Below are positions 22,476 to 35,611 of a stretch of DNA of 64,000 nt, piece by piece (position 1 is the first letter of the stretch; each line of letters starts with the position of its first letter). The DNA lies in assembly GCA_029204225.1 (NCBI GenBank), contig MU831550.1:62001-126000 (forward strand). The letters are read 5' to 3'. Origin of the DNA: Diphasiastrum complanatum. Taxonomy: Eukaryota; Streptophyta; Lycopodiopsida; Lycopodiales; Lycopodiaceae. Below the pieces are notes generated by a model. The model was not told the origin of the DNA and made no database searches. It saw nothing but the letters and a program-made list of their open reading frames with translations. A program made the translations under genes and the position numbers.

Positions 22476-23720
22476 GTTGGATATCTATCTTCTATGTTAT
22501 GTCCATGTCCTGTACAAGGGAATCGGAATTATTCCTGACGTGGATAGCCGGTCACTCTAGTTGTATGTGGTTATTAGTTATGCTACGTCATTTCGGACGT
22601 GGTCATATTAAATAATCAATAATCATATGAGGGCCCAGACCTATAATTGAACATAGGAGCACATGCATGGTGAAGACTGCTTAATGCAAGAATAGGAGAT
22701 CAATAGCTCAATTTAGGTTGCATGGGAATCCTAAAGGAAATATTCTCTCTCTCTTGAGAAGAATAGGTCTAGTGGAAACTCGCCCATCCTCCTATTGTGA
22801 ATTGTGATTCTTGAGCCAGTGTTTCCTCTCCTCTCGTGTTCTTCACTGTGGCTTGGGGGTGGATTGGTTAGGGTATTGACTAGCCTCTCCATTTTGGTTG
22901 GGTGGTTCATGCTCCACAGGTGTCCTTTTGGTTTGCATGTGATTGGAATCCTGTAGATCTTCACTTGATGGTTCTTACACTCTCCATCCCTATCTCTCTC
23001 CTAATCTAGATCACTAGTTATTGTAAATAGTTGTATAGTCGCATACTTTGCAAAAATACACTTGTTCTCTGATAGTCTGCAGAAATACAAAGGAATCGGT
23101 GACAGTGTCTACCTGATAGTTTGGCTATCTCCGATTGTTCAGCCATCCTTGCTACTCGGCCATCAACCATTATTTGGCCATCCTCGATTGTCCAGCTAGC
23201 ATCAATAGTTTGGCCACCACTGACCATCATGTTAGATACGATAGTTTGGCCATTCACATACAATCCACCACAATCCAAATGATGGTAGATCATCAAGTAC
23301 ATTGTACCACACCGGACACAATCTCTAGATATTGTCTGAAGGAGCACGTAGTACTCTAATTTTGATTGGAAGATTAACTATTCTTTTAATCAGTTACCCA
23401 TGTGTATATATCCAGCAACTTATCAGTTGCTCGGTTAGAAGCTCCATAGAAGCTCAATAATCTATCCGGCATTCAGAGCGCAATTGTATTGTTCTTTCTC
23501 TCTGTTATTATTGACTCAAAAAGAACGCAACTCTATTCTGTATTCAGACTGTATTTTCTATACGATTAATCAATCAATGTTCCAATAATCTAGGTTGTGT
23601 ATGTTGAATGCTTATTTCATTTCATGTTCAGATCTATTGTACTCGTAGATAAGCTTATTCGTAGATTAAACTATTGTTGTATGACTGATAGTTCCTGTCA
23701 GTTTATTGTTCTAAGATATC
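22476..23720 (+). repeat. Copia family B 3' LTR, copy 2
   Basis: Starts TGTTGGATATC directly after the purine tract. The second half (22977-23705) matches copy 1. The exact 3' end is uncertain and was set where the three copies in the window diverge. Confidence 0.65.
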
Positions 23721-23779
23721 TCACCTAAAATGCTTTTGCAAAGCTAAATCTGTAATCAAGGTAAAATCTCCATGACTAG

Positions 23780-23960
23780 GGAATCGACTTGGTCGATCCA
23801 GTAACTTTGAAGTTGTGATCAAATAGGACAGTAGACTTCAAGACGTTGAAGTCGGTATGAACCAATAAACTTAGTTTCATGCATCGAGAATTCTCTGTTG
23901 TTGTTCCTTTGCCACGACAGGCATTGTCGGTCGATCCAACATTCAAATCCCAACAACGTG
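23780..23960 (+). repeat. LTR 3'-end fragment related to Copia family D
   Basis: Reverse complement of 44218-44395 with moderate divergence (ggaatcgay-tggtcgatcc, gatcaaataggacagtagact, gttgaagtcggt). It ends near tcccaaca (about 23955). Confidence 0.55.
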
Positions 23961-24090
23961 GTCAGCCAAATAATCTTGTTTTCCGGTCCTACCACTATTC
24001 GAAACAAAACTCTTAAAGTTGTAATAGCCATCGCGTAATATGGCCTGTTGTACAAGGCCGATTACCAAGTACAAAAAGGGTTGTGTTGGA
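23961..24090. other. Unassigned spacer
   Basis: An 82-aa minus-strand frame (23943-24191) covers it but matches nothing I recognise and runs into an LTR. No function is assigned. Confidence 0.3.
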
Positions 24091-25112
24091 TTTATCTCCT
24101 CTAATCTCCTAAATCCTATGTTAATCTGCCTCCATTCATGCTGCTGCATTTTTTTACTCAGGTTGTTGCACAGTCTGCATATTTGAACCAATTGTCGCTA
24201 TAGTATGCATTTTTACTCGAGAATTTCCACAGGCAAAAAATGTGAAAAATGAGACACTATATTTTTACACGTAATTTATGACAAGCGAAAAAGACGAGAT
24301 TGTCTTACAAATGTCGAAGGTGTCCTACAAATGCAAAAGGTGCCCTTATAGAAAAGCGAAGGTACCCTGTAAATCAATTTTTAAGGCATTTGTCAAAGTG
24401 TTTCGTTTTTCGCATTTTCATCAGCGTTAATTTTAGCGAAGCCTGACGTTGTGGCCTCCTCACGCTCGTTCCATGCACTGTGCAATCATATTTGACAACA
24501 ACAACAGCCACCCACAATCTCCCAGAGACAGCACAATCACTTTTGTACCTTTTTCATTTGCACACCTATAAAACTTATGTATATATATTGAATATCGTTT
24601 CGGTATTCAAAAAAAAAAGAATAGAACAGATAATAGAAGATAGAAGAAACATCACTTGTAATCAAAGACAGACATTGTAGATGCCTTTGCGCATTCATTC
24701 TTTCTTCCAAATGTATTGTCAGTATCACCTTTATAGAGTGTGTGATTAGCTTTGTGAAACACGCGGTTACGTCCATATTGTTTTGTGGTCACCTACACTA
24801 TTGACCTGTATATTTCGTTAAACTTAATCTGATTACAGCTCTGTTTGTTCTGCATTTAGATTTGTGTCAATACTGCAATGCTTTTCTACATTTGGTCTGG
24901 CTTTCTAATTGCTTAGTATGGTTGTCTGCTTTTCGTGACTGATTATTAGTCTAGCTCTCCGCGACTAATTCGCGACTAATAATTTGTCTAGCTGTTCACG
25001 ACAAATTATTTGCCTAATGTTTTGATGCTTGATGTTTGGCTACGTAATCAGATCGAACATGATTTCTATCACTAATGCTCTGTTCGAGATTGATAGGCAT
25101 AGTCATGCTTGA
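24091..25112 (+). repeat. Copia family C-related solo or truncated LTR, plus orientation
   Basis: Starts TGTTGGATTTATCTCC, like the family C LTR read in its sense direction. It ends with gatcgaacatgatttctatc and catagtcatgc, matching the sense 3' end of the family C LTR. A TATA-like stretch is at about 24566-24590. No primer site or coding sequence follows; gypsy A2 sequence starts at about 25119. Confidence 0.55.
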
Positions 25113-25118
25113 GGAAAG

Positions 25119-25328
25119 AGAGAGATAGCTTTGTGAGTGGTAAGGGAAAGTGATCCTTCCGCGTCACAGCGTTAAGTGCCTTCAGATTGACACAAATCCG
25201 CATTTTTCCATTCTTCTTGGGAACAATGACTATGGGTGACACCCATTCTATGTGTTCAAAATAAAATCGACATCGAGCAACTTCTGCAACTCTTGCTTGA
25301 TCAGCTCACTGTAATTTGGGTTGTAGCG
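25119..25328 (-). pseudogene. Gypsy family A copy 2, reverse transcriptase start
   Basis: Minus-strand translation gives NPNYSELIKQELQKLLDVGF, then KMRICVNLKALNAVTRKDHF and PLPLTK. This aligns with copy 1 at 9920-10090 and is the continuation of 31509-35006 on the far side of Copia C. The lower end is cut by the LTR at 24091-25112, so the rest of RT, RNase H and integrase are missing. Confidence 0.75.
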
Positions 25329-26361
25329 TGTCGGAAATAGGATGGATAAATTGCAGCCAAAACTTCCTATTTAACTTTGAAATCGCTAGATACTAAGTGA
25401 TTACGTAGCCAAACATGAAGTACTAAATTCTCAGACAATTTCTATCAATTACAAAAGCAATACAAAGATGTATGCATTCTGACATATACTGAACGCAATA
25501 AAAGATAGTATTGATTCAGAAAAACAAAATCCGATGCTAATAAGCGCAAGACAATAGCAAATAGAAATCGCACACTCTAAGCTGTCTCTGAGTAGCTGAA
25601 AATAAGTCTGATAATAAGCAACTATGCTGATAAGCAATAGCGCAATAGCAACTCTAAAATAAATCTCTAAAAGATTGAGCTAGAATGCTCAAGAGAGTTC
25701 AAGCTTGAAAGCTTGATAGAGAGCTAACTACAATACTTGTTGAACTTGATCTCTTTGATCATTTTCGTAATAAGATGTATGAATATGAACAGCTATATAT
25801 ACTAAGCAATTAGGTCGTCAATTGCAATTACCAGTTGGTTGATCTCGACTGGCATCCATCCGGTTCCTTGTCATTGATTGCTGATAAGCGGTGGAAATTG
25901 GTCGTAAATCGTCTGTTTGCATAAATGAACTAGACTGTCACTTCTACAGAAATGAACCAAAACAGCCACAGGCGACATTGTCACAAAAAAGTGACAGTGT
26001 CGGGATTTTGCAAAAAACTTCACAGTGTCTTAAAAACACATTTAGGGTTGTCCGACACATTGTTAGAGTCATTTCCTTAACATTTGAGGCACTTAGAAAA
26101 ATGCAACTCAACATTTTTACTCGCAAATCCTGACAGGCAAAACATGCAAAAAAAAAAAACGAAATAACATTTTTACACAAGATTCCTGACAGGCAAAAAA
26201 TACGACACTGTTGTCAGCTCCGTGTATTTCTGGAGACTTTGTAAAAACACTTATAATTCTGAAGACTGTAAAAAAACACGAAAAAATCCACAGAACTGGA
26301 TAAACAATGGATGAAGATTAAAATTGATTAGTCGATTAGTAAAAAAGAGAATAATCCAACA
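25329..26361 (-). repeat. 3' LTR of Copia C
   Basis: Read on the minus strand it runs from TGTTGGATTATTC to ATTTCCGACA, 1033 bp. It lacks about 90 bp that the 5' LTR has near 30440-30525, a deletion after insertion. Confidence 0.85.
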
Positions 26362-26368
26362 CTCCTCC

Positions 26369-29300
26369 TTAATCTGAATCCATGAATGCCTTGACCTTCA
26401 AACTTAGTTCTACACAGAATCTTTTGTGTGCTTTCAAACTTAATGCTTTAGTAAAAGTATCTGCTATCATATCTTGCGTTCTACAGTACTGCAATCTAAC
26501 CTCTTCGTTGAGAACTTTGCTTCTGACAAAATGATACTTTAGTTCAATGTGCTTACTCCTAGAATGAAATCTAGGGTTGGTTGATAAAGCAATGGCACTT
26601 TGATTATCCCAAAATAATGTCGTCCGGGCATATTGATTCAGACCGATATCTGAGAGTAAGTTCCTCAACCAAATTGCTTCCTTTGTAGCTTGAGAGGCTG
26701 CGATATACTCTAATTTAGTGGAAGATAGAGCTATCGAAGATTGCTTGCAACTGTTCCAAGAAATTGAACCATTGTTGAGGAAGAATGTAAATTCGAAAGT
26801 GGATTTACGAGTGTCTACATCTCCTGCCCAACTTGCATTTGTGTAACAATTGAGTAAATTGAGTTTGTCATTGTCGACTGCTCCATAACAAATGCAAAAG
26901 TCCATAGTAGCTCAAAGATATCTCATGATTCTGATAAGAACCTTCCAATGTGTTACACCAGGATTAGTCAAAAACTGACTGAGAGAGCTGACTGCAAAAG
27001 CTATGTCTGGCCTGGTACAGATCATGGCATACATAAGAGATCCTATAATAGAATGGTGAGGATATCATGCATCTATTACTTCTCATGAATTGTTTGGGGA
27101 CACTGTTCCTTTGACAATTTGAGACCTGGTTCCATTGGTGAGAGATCTAACTTGCAATTAATCAGATTATATATGACTAACATGTTGTAGATGTACCTTT
27201 GTTGTGTAATGTAAACCAACTTCTGCTTTCTGTCTCTGTGGATTTGTATGCCAAGGAAGGAATGAGCTTCATCTAGATTGGTCATGTCTTTGAAATATAG
27301 CATTGTCTTTATCAGATCGGTACTGTTGCTAAAAGGCAATGTATCATCCACGTATAAAGCGACAATAATAAAAGACTGCTGCACTGCTTTGAAGTAAACG
27401 TTTGAATCTGAAGAGCTAGGTGTGTAGCCATGATCAATAAGAAAAGTATTGATCCTTTCAAACCATGCTCGAGCAGATTGCTTCAAGCCATCAAGTGTCT
27501 TACGGAGTTTACACACCTAGCTTGATTGTGTTTACCCTCGATAATATAACCTTCGGGTTGCACTATGTAAATGTCTTCTTCAATAACTCCATTGAGATAT
27601 GTTGTCTGTACATTCATTTGATGTATTTCCAAATCTGCTACAGCGGCAAATGATAGCAAAAGTCTAATAGAAGAATGCTTAACTACTAGACTGAAGGTCT
27701 CAGTGTAATTGACGTTGTATACCTGAGAAAATCCTCTAGCGACAAGTCGTGCCTTTTTCCTGTTGATGCTTCCATCTGCATTGTACTTGACTTTGAAAAT
27801 CCATTTGCAATCAACTACATTTCTGCTAGCAAGTAATTCGACAATTGTCCATGTCTGGTTTTTAATAAGAGATGAATATTCTTTATCCATAGCTTCTTTC
27901 CATAGATGAAATCAAGCTGACTGAGTGCCTCTTGGACAGACGTCAGTTCCTAAATAAGGTAGACTATAGACTCGTCGATATACCGGTTAGGTGGTCTGCT
28001 AGTTCTTGAGGATCTTCTGGATAATAGAGGAAGTTGATCATTTCCATCATCTTGTAGTTCCTGAACTGCAACATCATCATCTTCTGATTCGTTGTTGATA
28101 TGTTGTTCGTCAAGAGTAGAAGAGCTTGGACCTTCAATGGGAATAGTCGACTATGGAATTGGAAAGTTCAATGTGTTAGGAGAATCTGACAGGTCGGCTA
28201 CATGGGGATTGTCCTTTCCTTTGAGGTCTTGGAACTGATCTTCGATAAAGAGGACATCCCGGCTAGTGAATATCTTCAACTCGATGGAATCAAACAACTT
28301 GTTGGCTTGATTTGAAGTAGTGTAACTGATGAAAACACATTTGATACTCTGGAAGTCGAGCTTCTTCATGAGGTCACGAGGTATCTGCACAAAAGCAGTA
28401 CATCCAAAAACTCATAAGTTTGATAAAGAAGCTTGTCCAAACTTCGAATGGTGTTTTGTCTGAGAGGCCTTTAGTAGGACATCTGTTTTGAATATAGTTT
28501 GTTGTTGAAACAACTTCAGCCAGAAGCACTTCGGAAGTGTCGCATGTGATAACATGCACTTTGTCGATTCAATTAAGGTTCTGTTCTTTCTCTCAACAAG
28601 ACCATTTGACTGAGGCGAATAGGAGGTGATGTATTGTTGTTCAATGCCATTGTTAAGGCAATACTCCTTGAATTCGGTGGAGATGTATTCCCCTCCATTA
28701 TCTGACCTCGGTGCTTTGATTCATTTGTCAATTTGCTTCTCAACATGCTCTTTGAATTGTCTAAATTTGATGAAAGCCTCTGAAACTGTTTAATGAAATA
28801 AACAGTTGTTCTTTTGGAGAATTCATCAATAAAGGTAATGAAATATTTTGCATCTAACAATGAAGGGGTTTGCATAGGTCCACATATATCTGTATGAAAA
28901 ACATCTAACAGACCTTTTGCTGCATGCCTATGGTTTGATCTAAAAGGAATCCTAGTCTGCTTTCCAAAGATGCAACTATGACAGACAGGGAGATCGACCT
29001 TACGAGAAGGATAGTGGAGATCAAGAACCATGAATTGTCTGGACATGTTCAAAACAGATAAACAATTCAAGTGTCCTAAGCGATGATGCCATAGTAGTAT
29101 TTTATTGACTAGAACAGAGGTTTTCAAGGCTTGACAAGACTCAGAATAACAATGTGCCAATCTATATAAGTAACTCTGCCTCTTGCCGAGTACAAGGATC
29201 TTATTACTCCTATCAATAATTTTGCATTAATCAGATTTGAATTCTACCTTATGACTATGTCGAGTTGCTCCAGAATCAAGAAACCATGAATCATCCAAAA

Positions 29301-30166
29301 ATGTGTTTTGGTCTTTGACCATGAATCATCCAAAAATGTGCCTTCGTCCACTTCGACCTGGGGAGATGATGAAACTGTGTTTGCTTGTTGATCAAGTTGT
29401 TTGGCTGTGTTCTTCGCTTGGAGAATTCGGCAATCCTTGATCTCATGGTTAGTGCGCTTGCAATACCTACAAAACATCTTCTTCTTCAACTGTGAATCTG
29501 ATGATTGTCCTTGAATTTGAGTCGGCTTCTGATTCGTTGTAGTCTTCTTGGAGCTTTTCTACTTTTGTCACTTAGAGCCTTTGTTGACATATAGAGCCTG
29601 ATAGGAGGAAGTAGACTATTGTCTTCTTGCAGCAACATAGTGATAACACTAGTAAGAGTTAAATCTGAGTGTGTCGATATGATCATCACCCAGTTCTCAT
29701 ATGTAGAGGGCAAGCTTGAAAGCAATGTCATAATTGCATCTTGATCGTCTATGACTGATCCGACAGCGGCCATCTGTTGCAAGAGATTCTTAAACTGGAT
29801 GTGACTCTGAAGAGAATCACCAGTAGACATCTTGAATGTGAAGAATTTTCTTCGTAGATGTAACTTAGTAGTTACGTCCCTCATGTCTTATAGTGAGTTC
29901 AAGATTTCCCAAATGTCTCTTGATGTTTTAGCTTCAGCTATGTGTCCAATCTATGTATATGATATATTGAGGATAATAAGTGCGAAAGCTTTACCATCAT
30001 TTGATTTTCACTTTGAGTCGTCGTCTTCAGGTTTTACTTCTATACCTGTAACAACATCCCATAACTCGTTGGCAATTAGCAAGGTCTTCATCTTAAATTT
30101 CCACAAATGAAAATTGGATTCATTCAGCTTGTCTGCGATAGAACCAACTTTACTTTGAGAATCCAT
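26369..30166 (-). pseudogene. Copia C gag-pol, decayed
   Basis: Starts at ATG 30164-30166 (MDSQSKVGSIADKLN) and ends with stop at 26369. Order: UBN2-type gag (30166-29600), CCHC knuckle CRYCKRTNHEIKDC (29480-29430), protease remnant LDSGATRHS near 29260, GAG-pre-integrase WHHRLGHLN (29085), integrase part with FHTDICGP (28910), RT (27890-27080) with YVDD (about 27345), and RNase H (26905-26369). Stops and shifts are frequent. Catalytic positions are altered: QMNVQTTYLNG has Asn for Asp in RT, RNase H TNASWAGD lacks the first Asp pair, and STKLEY has Lys for Glu. It is inactive. Confidence 0.85.
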
Positions 30167-30410
30167 CTAGAACTTAGTCTGTTGATTGTATCGATGACAC
30201 TAAGATGTAGTAACGCCAACAGTAGGAAATCAATTCTCTGATATTGAAAGGTTGAAATGAAGAGTTTGATATCAATTTTGATATCGCGAAAGATATCAAG
30301 TATTAGAGCTTTTGCTCTGATATCAAAATAGTATTAGGTCTTGAAGAAGAATCAACGCTTTGATATCATGTAGGTATACTCTGATACCATGATATAACGC
30401 TCTGATACAA
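30167..30410 (-). promoter_or_regulatory. Copia C leader with primer site and PBS-like repeats
   Basis: Directly after the 5' LTR the minus strand reads TTGTATCAGAGCG (30398-30410), a mutated initiator-Met site. Further upstream-like copies follow in the leader: TGGTATCAGAG at 30380-30390, a tgatatcaaagcg at about 30357-30369 and ttgatatcagagc at about 30315-30327. Confidence 0.6.
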
Positions 30411-31508
30411 TGTCGAAAATAGGATGGATAAATTGCAGTGGAAACTTCATATTTCAAGTGCATGACTACGTCTATCAAAAATTGAACAAAGCAGTAGTGA
30501 TGGAAATCACGTTCAATCTTTAGCAACTAACTTTGAAATCGCTAGATACTAAGTAATTACGTAGCCAAACATGAAGTATTGAATTCTCAGACAATTTCCA
30601 TCAATTACAAGAGCAATACAGAGATGCATGCATTCTGACATATACTGAATGCAATAAAAGATAGTATTGATTGAGAAAAACAAAATCAGATGCTAATGAG
30701 CGCAAGACAATAATGGATAGAAACCGCGCACTCTAAGCTATCTATGAATAACTGAGAATAAGTTTGATAATAAGCAACTATGCTGATAAGCTATAGCACA
30801 ATAGCAACTCTAAAATAAATCTCTAAAAGACTGAGCTAGAATGCTCAAGAGTGTTCAAGCTTGAATGCTTGATAGAGAGCTAACTACAATACTTGCTGAA
30901 CTTGATCTCTTTGATCATTTTTGTAATAAGATGTATGAATATGAATAGCTATATATACTAAGCAATTAGGTCGTCAATTGCGATTGCCCGTTGGCTGATC
31001 TCCGCTGGCATCCATCCGGCTCCTTGTCATTGATTGTTGATAAGCAGTGGAAATTGGCCATAAATCGTCTGTCTGCATAAATGAACTAGACTGTCACTTC
31101 TGTAGAAAATGAACAAAACAACCACAAGCGACACTGTCGCAAAAAAGTGACAGTGTCAGGATTTTATGAAAAACCTAACAGTGCCTTAAAAAATGCATTT
31201 AGGGTTGCTCCACACATTGCCAGAGTCTTAACATTTGAGGCACTTAGAAATATGCGACTTTGTATTTTTACTCGCAAATCCTGACAAACAAAAAATGCGA
31301 AAAAGCGACACTACATTCTTACACAAGATTCCTGATAGGCGAAAAATGCGACATTGTTGTCAACTTCGTGTATTTCTACAGACTCAGGTTAAAACACTTG
31401 TAATTCTGCAGATTGTATAAAAACATGGGAAAATTTGCAGAACTGGATAAACAATGGATGAAGATAAAAAACAATTAGTCGATTAGTCATAAGGAGAATA
31501 ATCCAACA
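30411..31508 (-). repeat. 5' LTR of Copia C
   Basis: 1098 bp, minus-strand TGTTGGATTATTC to ATTTTCGACA. It aligns with 25329-26361 with many substitutions and one 90-bp length difference, so the insertion is much older than Copia-1. Confidence 0.87.
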
Positions 31509-34500
31509 CAACAATAGTATCAGCTTACCTTTGGAGTTGCTCCTTCGACCAAAGGTATGGTGTGTTGGACTACAAATGATGAAATTCCTTTTAAATCTTT
31601 GTAAGACCACACAAAGAAGTCTTTATACACCATCAGTAACTTCTGCAACTTGGTGAATTGTTCGGGAGTGAGTTGTGCTCCCACACGAACAATTTTGTCT
31701 TCTTCTCCTGGCTCTGCTAGATTCATTGGTTGAGTGAGAGCCCGTCCCTTGTAGACTTATTCCTGTTTTCCCTGATTTACATCAGGTTTCCGTTGCGCTT
31801 TTGACATCATGGTCACCACATTGTCCAAGGTATAACTCTTGAACTTTTCTAGCACATCATGGACTGCTGCCTTACACGTTTCTTTCGTCAAAAGGTTGAC
31901 CTTAGTTCGATTCATGAGTGATAGTTTGTCCATTGCTTCTGACTTCCTGAAGTTGATGTCAAGTCGGATGAACCTTGAGCAAGCGATTCAACAACTTTCT
32001 TCTTTCCTCGTACATTGTTGTTGGTTGCTGCTTCTTTGCTCTTTGACTTCTGTGGAGATTCTTTGACATTTGCCACATGGTTCCAAATATCTTCATCCAC
32101 TGTTGTTATAGCCTCTTCGGGTAAATCACTCCACTTCATCACCTAATTGTATCTTTGCTTTTGTTGATTCTTTGGTACATGTGCTTTCGGTTGTGGCATC
32201 TTTGAGACTTTAGCACGTTGAGATTTCTGAGGTGGTTGAGCGGTATTCGTTGAACTCCATACTGCAAAGAATCCATGTGGTGTAGGATCTACTCATCTGT
32301 CAGCTTAGCTTCCTCATTATAGGACAATGCATGTTGCCAAATAGGTTCCGGTGACAGCCATGCTACATTTATCATGTTCACCCTATAGGAGATTGGTGTG
32401 TCTAGGGTGAATCTTCTTGGTGGTGATTTGCTGGGCTCTGAATTTGAATCTGGATCTGGATGACATGTATGCACAGCCGAACAGTCAATAGTTGCTAATG
32501 CATATGTCCACAAAATGGTATCCGTTTGTGAATCATAATGAACACCCATTGAAGCTTTCAGATGATCAATGTTATGATCTGTTGTGGAAGAAGTGTCATC
32601 AACCTTGGGTGGTACAAGCTTCACTGCCCATGTGGAGGGATCCACCTTTGATGCTCTCTATTTTCAAATGTGATTTTGCTGGTCTCCCAATTATGAACTA
32701 CTTGTGCAATTCGTAACCAAGGTTGTCCCAACAAAATTCGATAGGCAATGGGTGTTTCAAGAATGTCCATCACTACAAATGTGATAACGAATTGTACCCC
32801 TGCTATCTTGACTGGAATGTATTCTACAATCCCCTTCGGCCACACACATGATTTATCAGCTAGTTGATGGCAAACTTTGCAGCTTTCAGGCCTTGTAGAT
32901 TCCACTTCTCATACAAAGTAGTGGAGATAAGGTTGACACCTGATCCTCCATCGTAGCTTCTTCTCCAAAGAGTTTGTGCTTGATAGGAAGAGTTACATTG
33001 TGCTGCTCACTCTCCCAAACCGCTCCCACATTCAAAATATTGTTGCCACCCTTTGCTTGAGGTGCAAGTTGAAGAAAGTCTCCAATAGAGATGTTCATTC
33101 TGCTGGATAAGATGCTCGTCAGTAGTTCCGTCCTTAGAGCTTCAGGTTTCTCCATATGTTATGGTTCTTCCCGATGGTGTAGTCACACGTTCACATCTGA
33201 TCTATGTGGTGAACCTTGCGGTGCGTTCACTTGTTAATCTCTTTTTGGTGCAGTGTCTTGAGGAGCTGTCGGTTGTTGTGCAGCAGCTCGAGCAGCTTCC
33301 TTGGCCCGAGCTTCTTGTATCCAATGCTTGATCTTCTGATATCATCTTTGTTCATCCTTCACATTTGGATAAGGTAATCCCACTCCTCCTGATGTTGAAG
33401 GTTGATCAACTGGCACAGTTACAAAGTGTGCTAATGATGGAGCTACCTCCTTGCGCTTTTGTGCTCACATAACAACTAACACTGGAACATAGAATAGGGA
33501 GGTCTCCTTGGTATAGTTGAGTGTGGAGTTGTGCTTGGGCCTGCTGATTGAATTGCAATCCAACTCAATGGTGCGCTGGTGCTGGTTCTCAATACACAAT
33601 TCTTGTAGCAATGTCCATATCCACACTCGCTACAGAAGGGCATATAAATTCCTTTGTTTGGACATTTGGCAATCCTATGTCCTCCTCCGCATCCATAACA
33701 TCCATATAATCTGCCCCCTTGGCATTGTGGATGTGTAGCGTATGTGGCATATACTCATTAATAGCAGGATCGATGAAAGGTTCATCAAGTCCATTGCATT
33801 TCTTGTTGGGAAAATGTTTCAGCTTCTGCCGCCATGAGATTCACCTAGGCTGTTTGAGAATTACTTGGCCCTGGTGGTGCTGGTAGTGCCATTCTTTGTT
33901 GCTGAGGGCCTAGTCCAAGCCTTGTTGCATTAGGTTCTCCTTGATGGTAAGCATAGGAGGTCTGGAATTGAGCTCTCTTTTGTTGTATGATCCATGGGTT
34001 GTAGGGGCAATACGCTGTGTCGTGCGAGGATGCATTGCACAGATGACAATATCTATTCGTCAGTTTCAAATTCTGCTTCAGTATCGGACACTCGTTGAAA
34101 GTGTGATTTTGGGTACAAATGGAACACCAAACATTGTCCCATCGAGGATATTGCTACTGATAAAGATCTGGTTGTGGTGCTAGAGTATTATGAAGAGCCT
34201 TCAATTTTTGGTCAAACTAGAATGTGAGCTGCTCCATCTGCTACTTGTGTAACTTCGTGATTTGTTCCATCAGTGATTCATTAGACAAGCTCGTGGAGGC
34301 TGAGGTCGATAAAATTGAAGGAATCGAAGCATGAAGAGTTGTAGTTCCTGGTATAGAATCATCATCTGATCCTTCATCTTCTTCTCTCATTGTGTCTTCC
34401 ATAGCTTTGTGCAATGTGGCATACTGCTCCCATCTTTTCAGCTCTCGTCGGATTCTTCTAGGTAGTCCCGCTAGGAATCACATAATGACTGCATGATCAG

Positions 34501-35006
34501 GAGTAAGCTCTACATTACACTCGGATCTCAGGTGTTTTATCCGTTTGATGTAGTCTCTGACCCTTTTTCTTTTTTTCCATCTTGATTTTACTAAGCAAGA
34601 GGAATGGGTCTTCAAGGAACTTGCGTGGCTTGAATTTGGTGATCAAAGCTGCTTTTACCACTTTCCAGTCTGTTCGTTCTTGTGTCGTCTGATTGAAAAA
34701 CCAGTCTAAAGCCGCTCCTATCAGGGGCATTGAAAACAGCTTCAGTTTCTCTACCGGGGTAGTTTCACCATAGATCTCGCATGCTTGTCCATAGATCTGC
34801 AAGAATCTAATAGGATCGGTGGATCCATCAAATTTGGGCAATTCCAATCTGGGAGATCTTCTGATTGCTTGGAGAGGTATCGTTGGAATAGGAATATCTT
34901 GATCCATTGGATTTGGCTGATTTGGTCGGATCTCTTTCGTTGTTGCTTGATGTAGCTCTGAATTCTTTGTAGGTAGTATTCTACCATATCTCAATCTCAT
35001 TCATTG
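31509..35006 (-). pseudogene. Gypsy family A copy 2, gag and protease regions
   Basis: Minus-strand decayed gypsy polyprotein. Gag (35000-34515) has LELPKFDGSTDPIRFLQIY, a Trp-rich AALDWFFNQTTQERTDWK and TKFKPRKFLEDPFLLL. Knuckles follow: CSICTQNHTFNEC (about 34094-34135), CHLCNASSHDTAYC (about 34005-34050), CYGCGGGHRIAKC (about 33668-33708) and CSECGYGHCYKNC (about 33612-33650). The protease is at 33155-32621 with DGGSGVNLIS and LLGQPWLRIA, then a linker (LATIDC, 32490) and the pre-RT segment PMNLAEPGEE to HTIPLVEGATPK (31726-31515). Frames are broken many times. It continues at 25119-25328 beyond Copia C. Confidence 0.82.
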
Positions 35007-35355
35007 TGCAAATTTGATACAATGTGAAGGTATATGGCTATGTTGGTCGATGGAAATGATCTCGTTAAACATTTGTCTTCTTTTTTTTGACATGACTACG
35101 TATTCAGTTGAGAGAGACTCTTCCATTATGTACCGGTCATTTCCCTCGATATCTTTGTAACTTGCTAGTTTTATCGTCAGATATAAATCAAGGTGAGAGC
35201 CAATCAAAATAGGCTAAAAGCATGGTTTGGTGGTACAAAAAAAGAACCCATTCTTCATTGTACCTTTTGGTAGTACATTTCACTTTTTGGGGATTTTATT
35301 ACTCATAATTGTTTTGAGTTCACATTAAATATGACAACTTTTTACTGGTAAGTCC

Positions 35356-35359
<4 letters not shown>
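35007..35359. other. No gene seen
   Basis: Leader side of gypsy A2. A tgtatcaaatt on the minus strand (about 35014-35024) could be a ruined primer site. No LTR matching the probable A1 LTR was recognised. Confidence 0.35.

Positions 35360-35434
<75 letters not shown>
35360..35434. repeat. (GA)n microsatellite with imperfect GA-rich tail
   Basis: A 75-bp pure GA array followed by purine-rich, GA-biased sequence to about 35580. The 222-aa Arg/Glu frame over it is not a gene. Confidence 0.95.
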
Positions 35435-35438
<4 letters not shown>

Positions 35439-35611
35439 GACAGTAGAGAGAGAGAGAGCGGAGAGGAGAGGGAGAGAGCCAACAGGAAGAGAGAGCGAGA
35501 GGAGAGAGACCGAGCACGAAAGAGAGGGAGAGAGAGAGCGCGAGAGAGCACAGAGTGCAAAGACAGGAGAGACAGGGAGCGACGCCAAAAAAAAAAATCA
35601 GGCGAACCAGC

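Larger units (their letters stand above)
25329..31508 (-). mobile_element. Copia family C element, complete but decayed, nested in gypsy A2
   Basis: LTR-to-LTR Copia on the minus strand, 6180 bp, inserted in the reverse transcriptase linker of gypsy A2. It has two related LTRs, a primer-site remnant, gag, protease, integrase, RT and RNase H remnants in correct order, and a purine tract (taaggaggag) before the 3' LTR. The flanks (tagcg left, caaca right) show no 5-bp duplication. An old duplication has mutated, or the flanks were altered. Confidence 0.88.
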
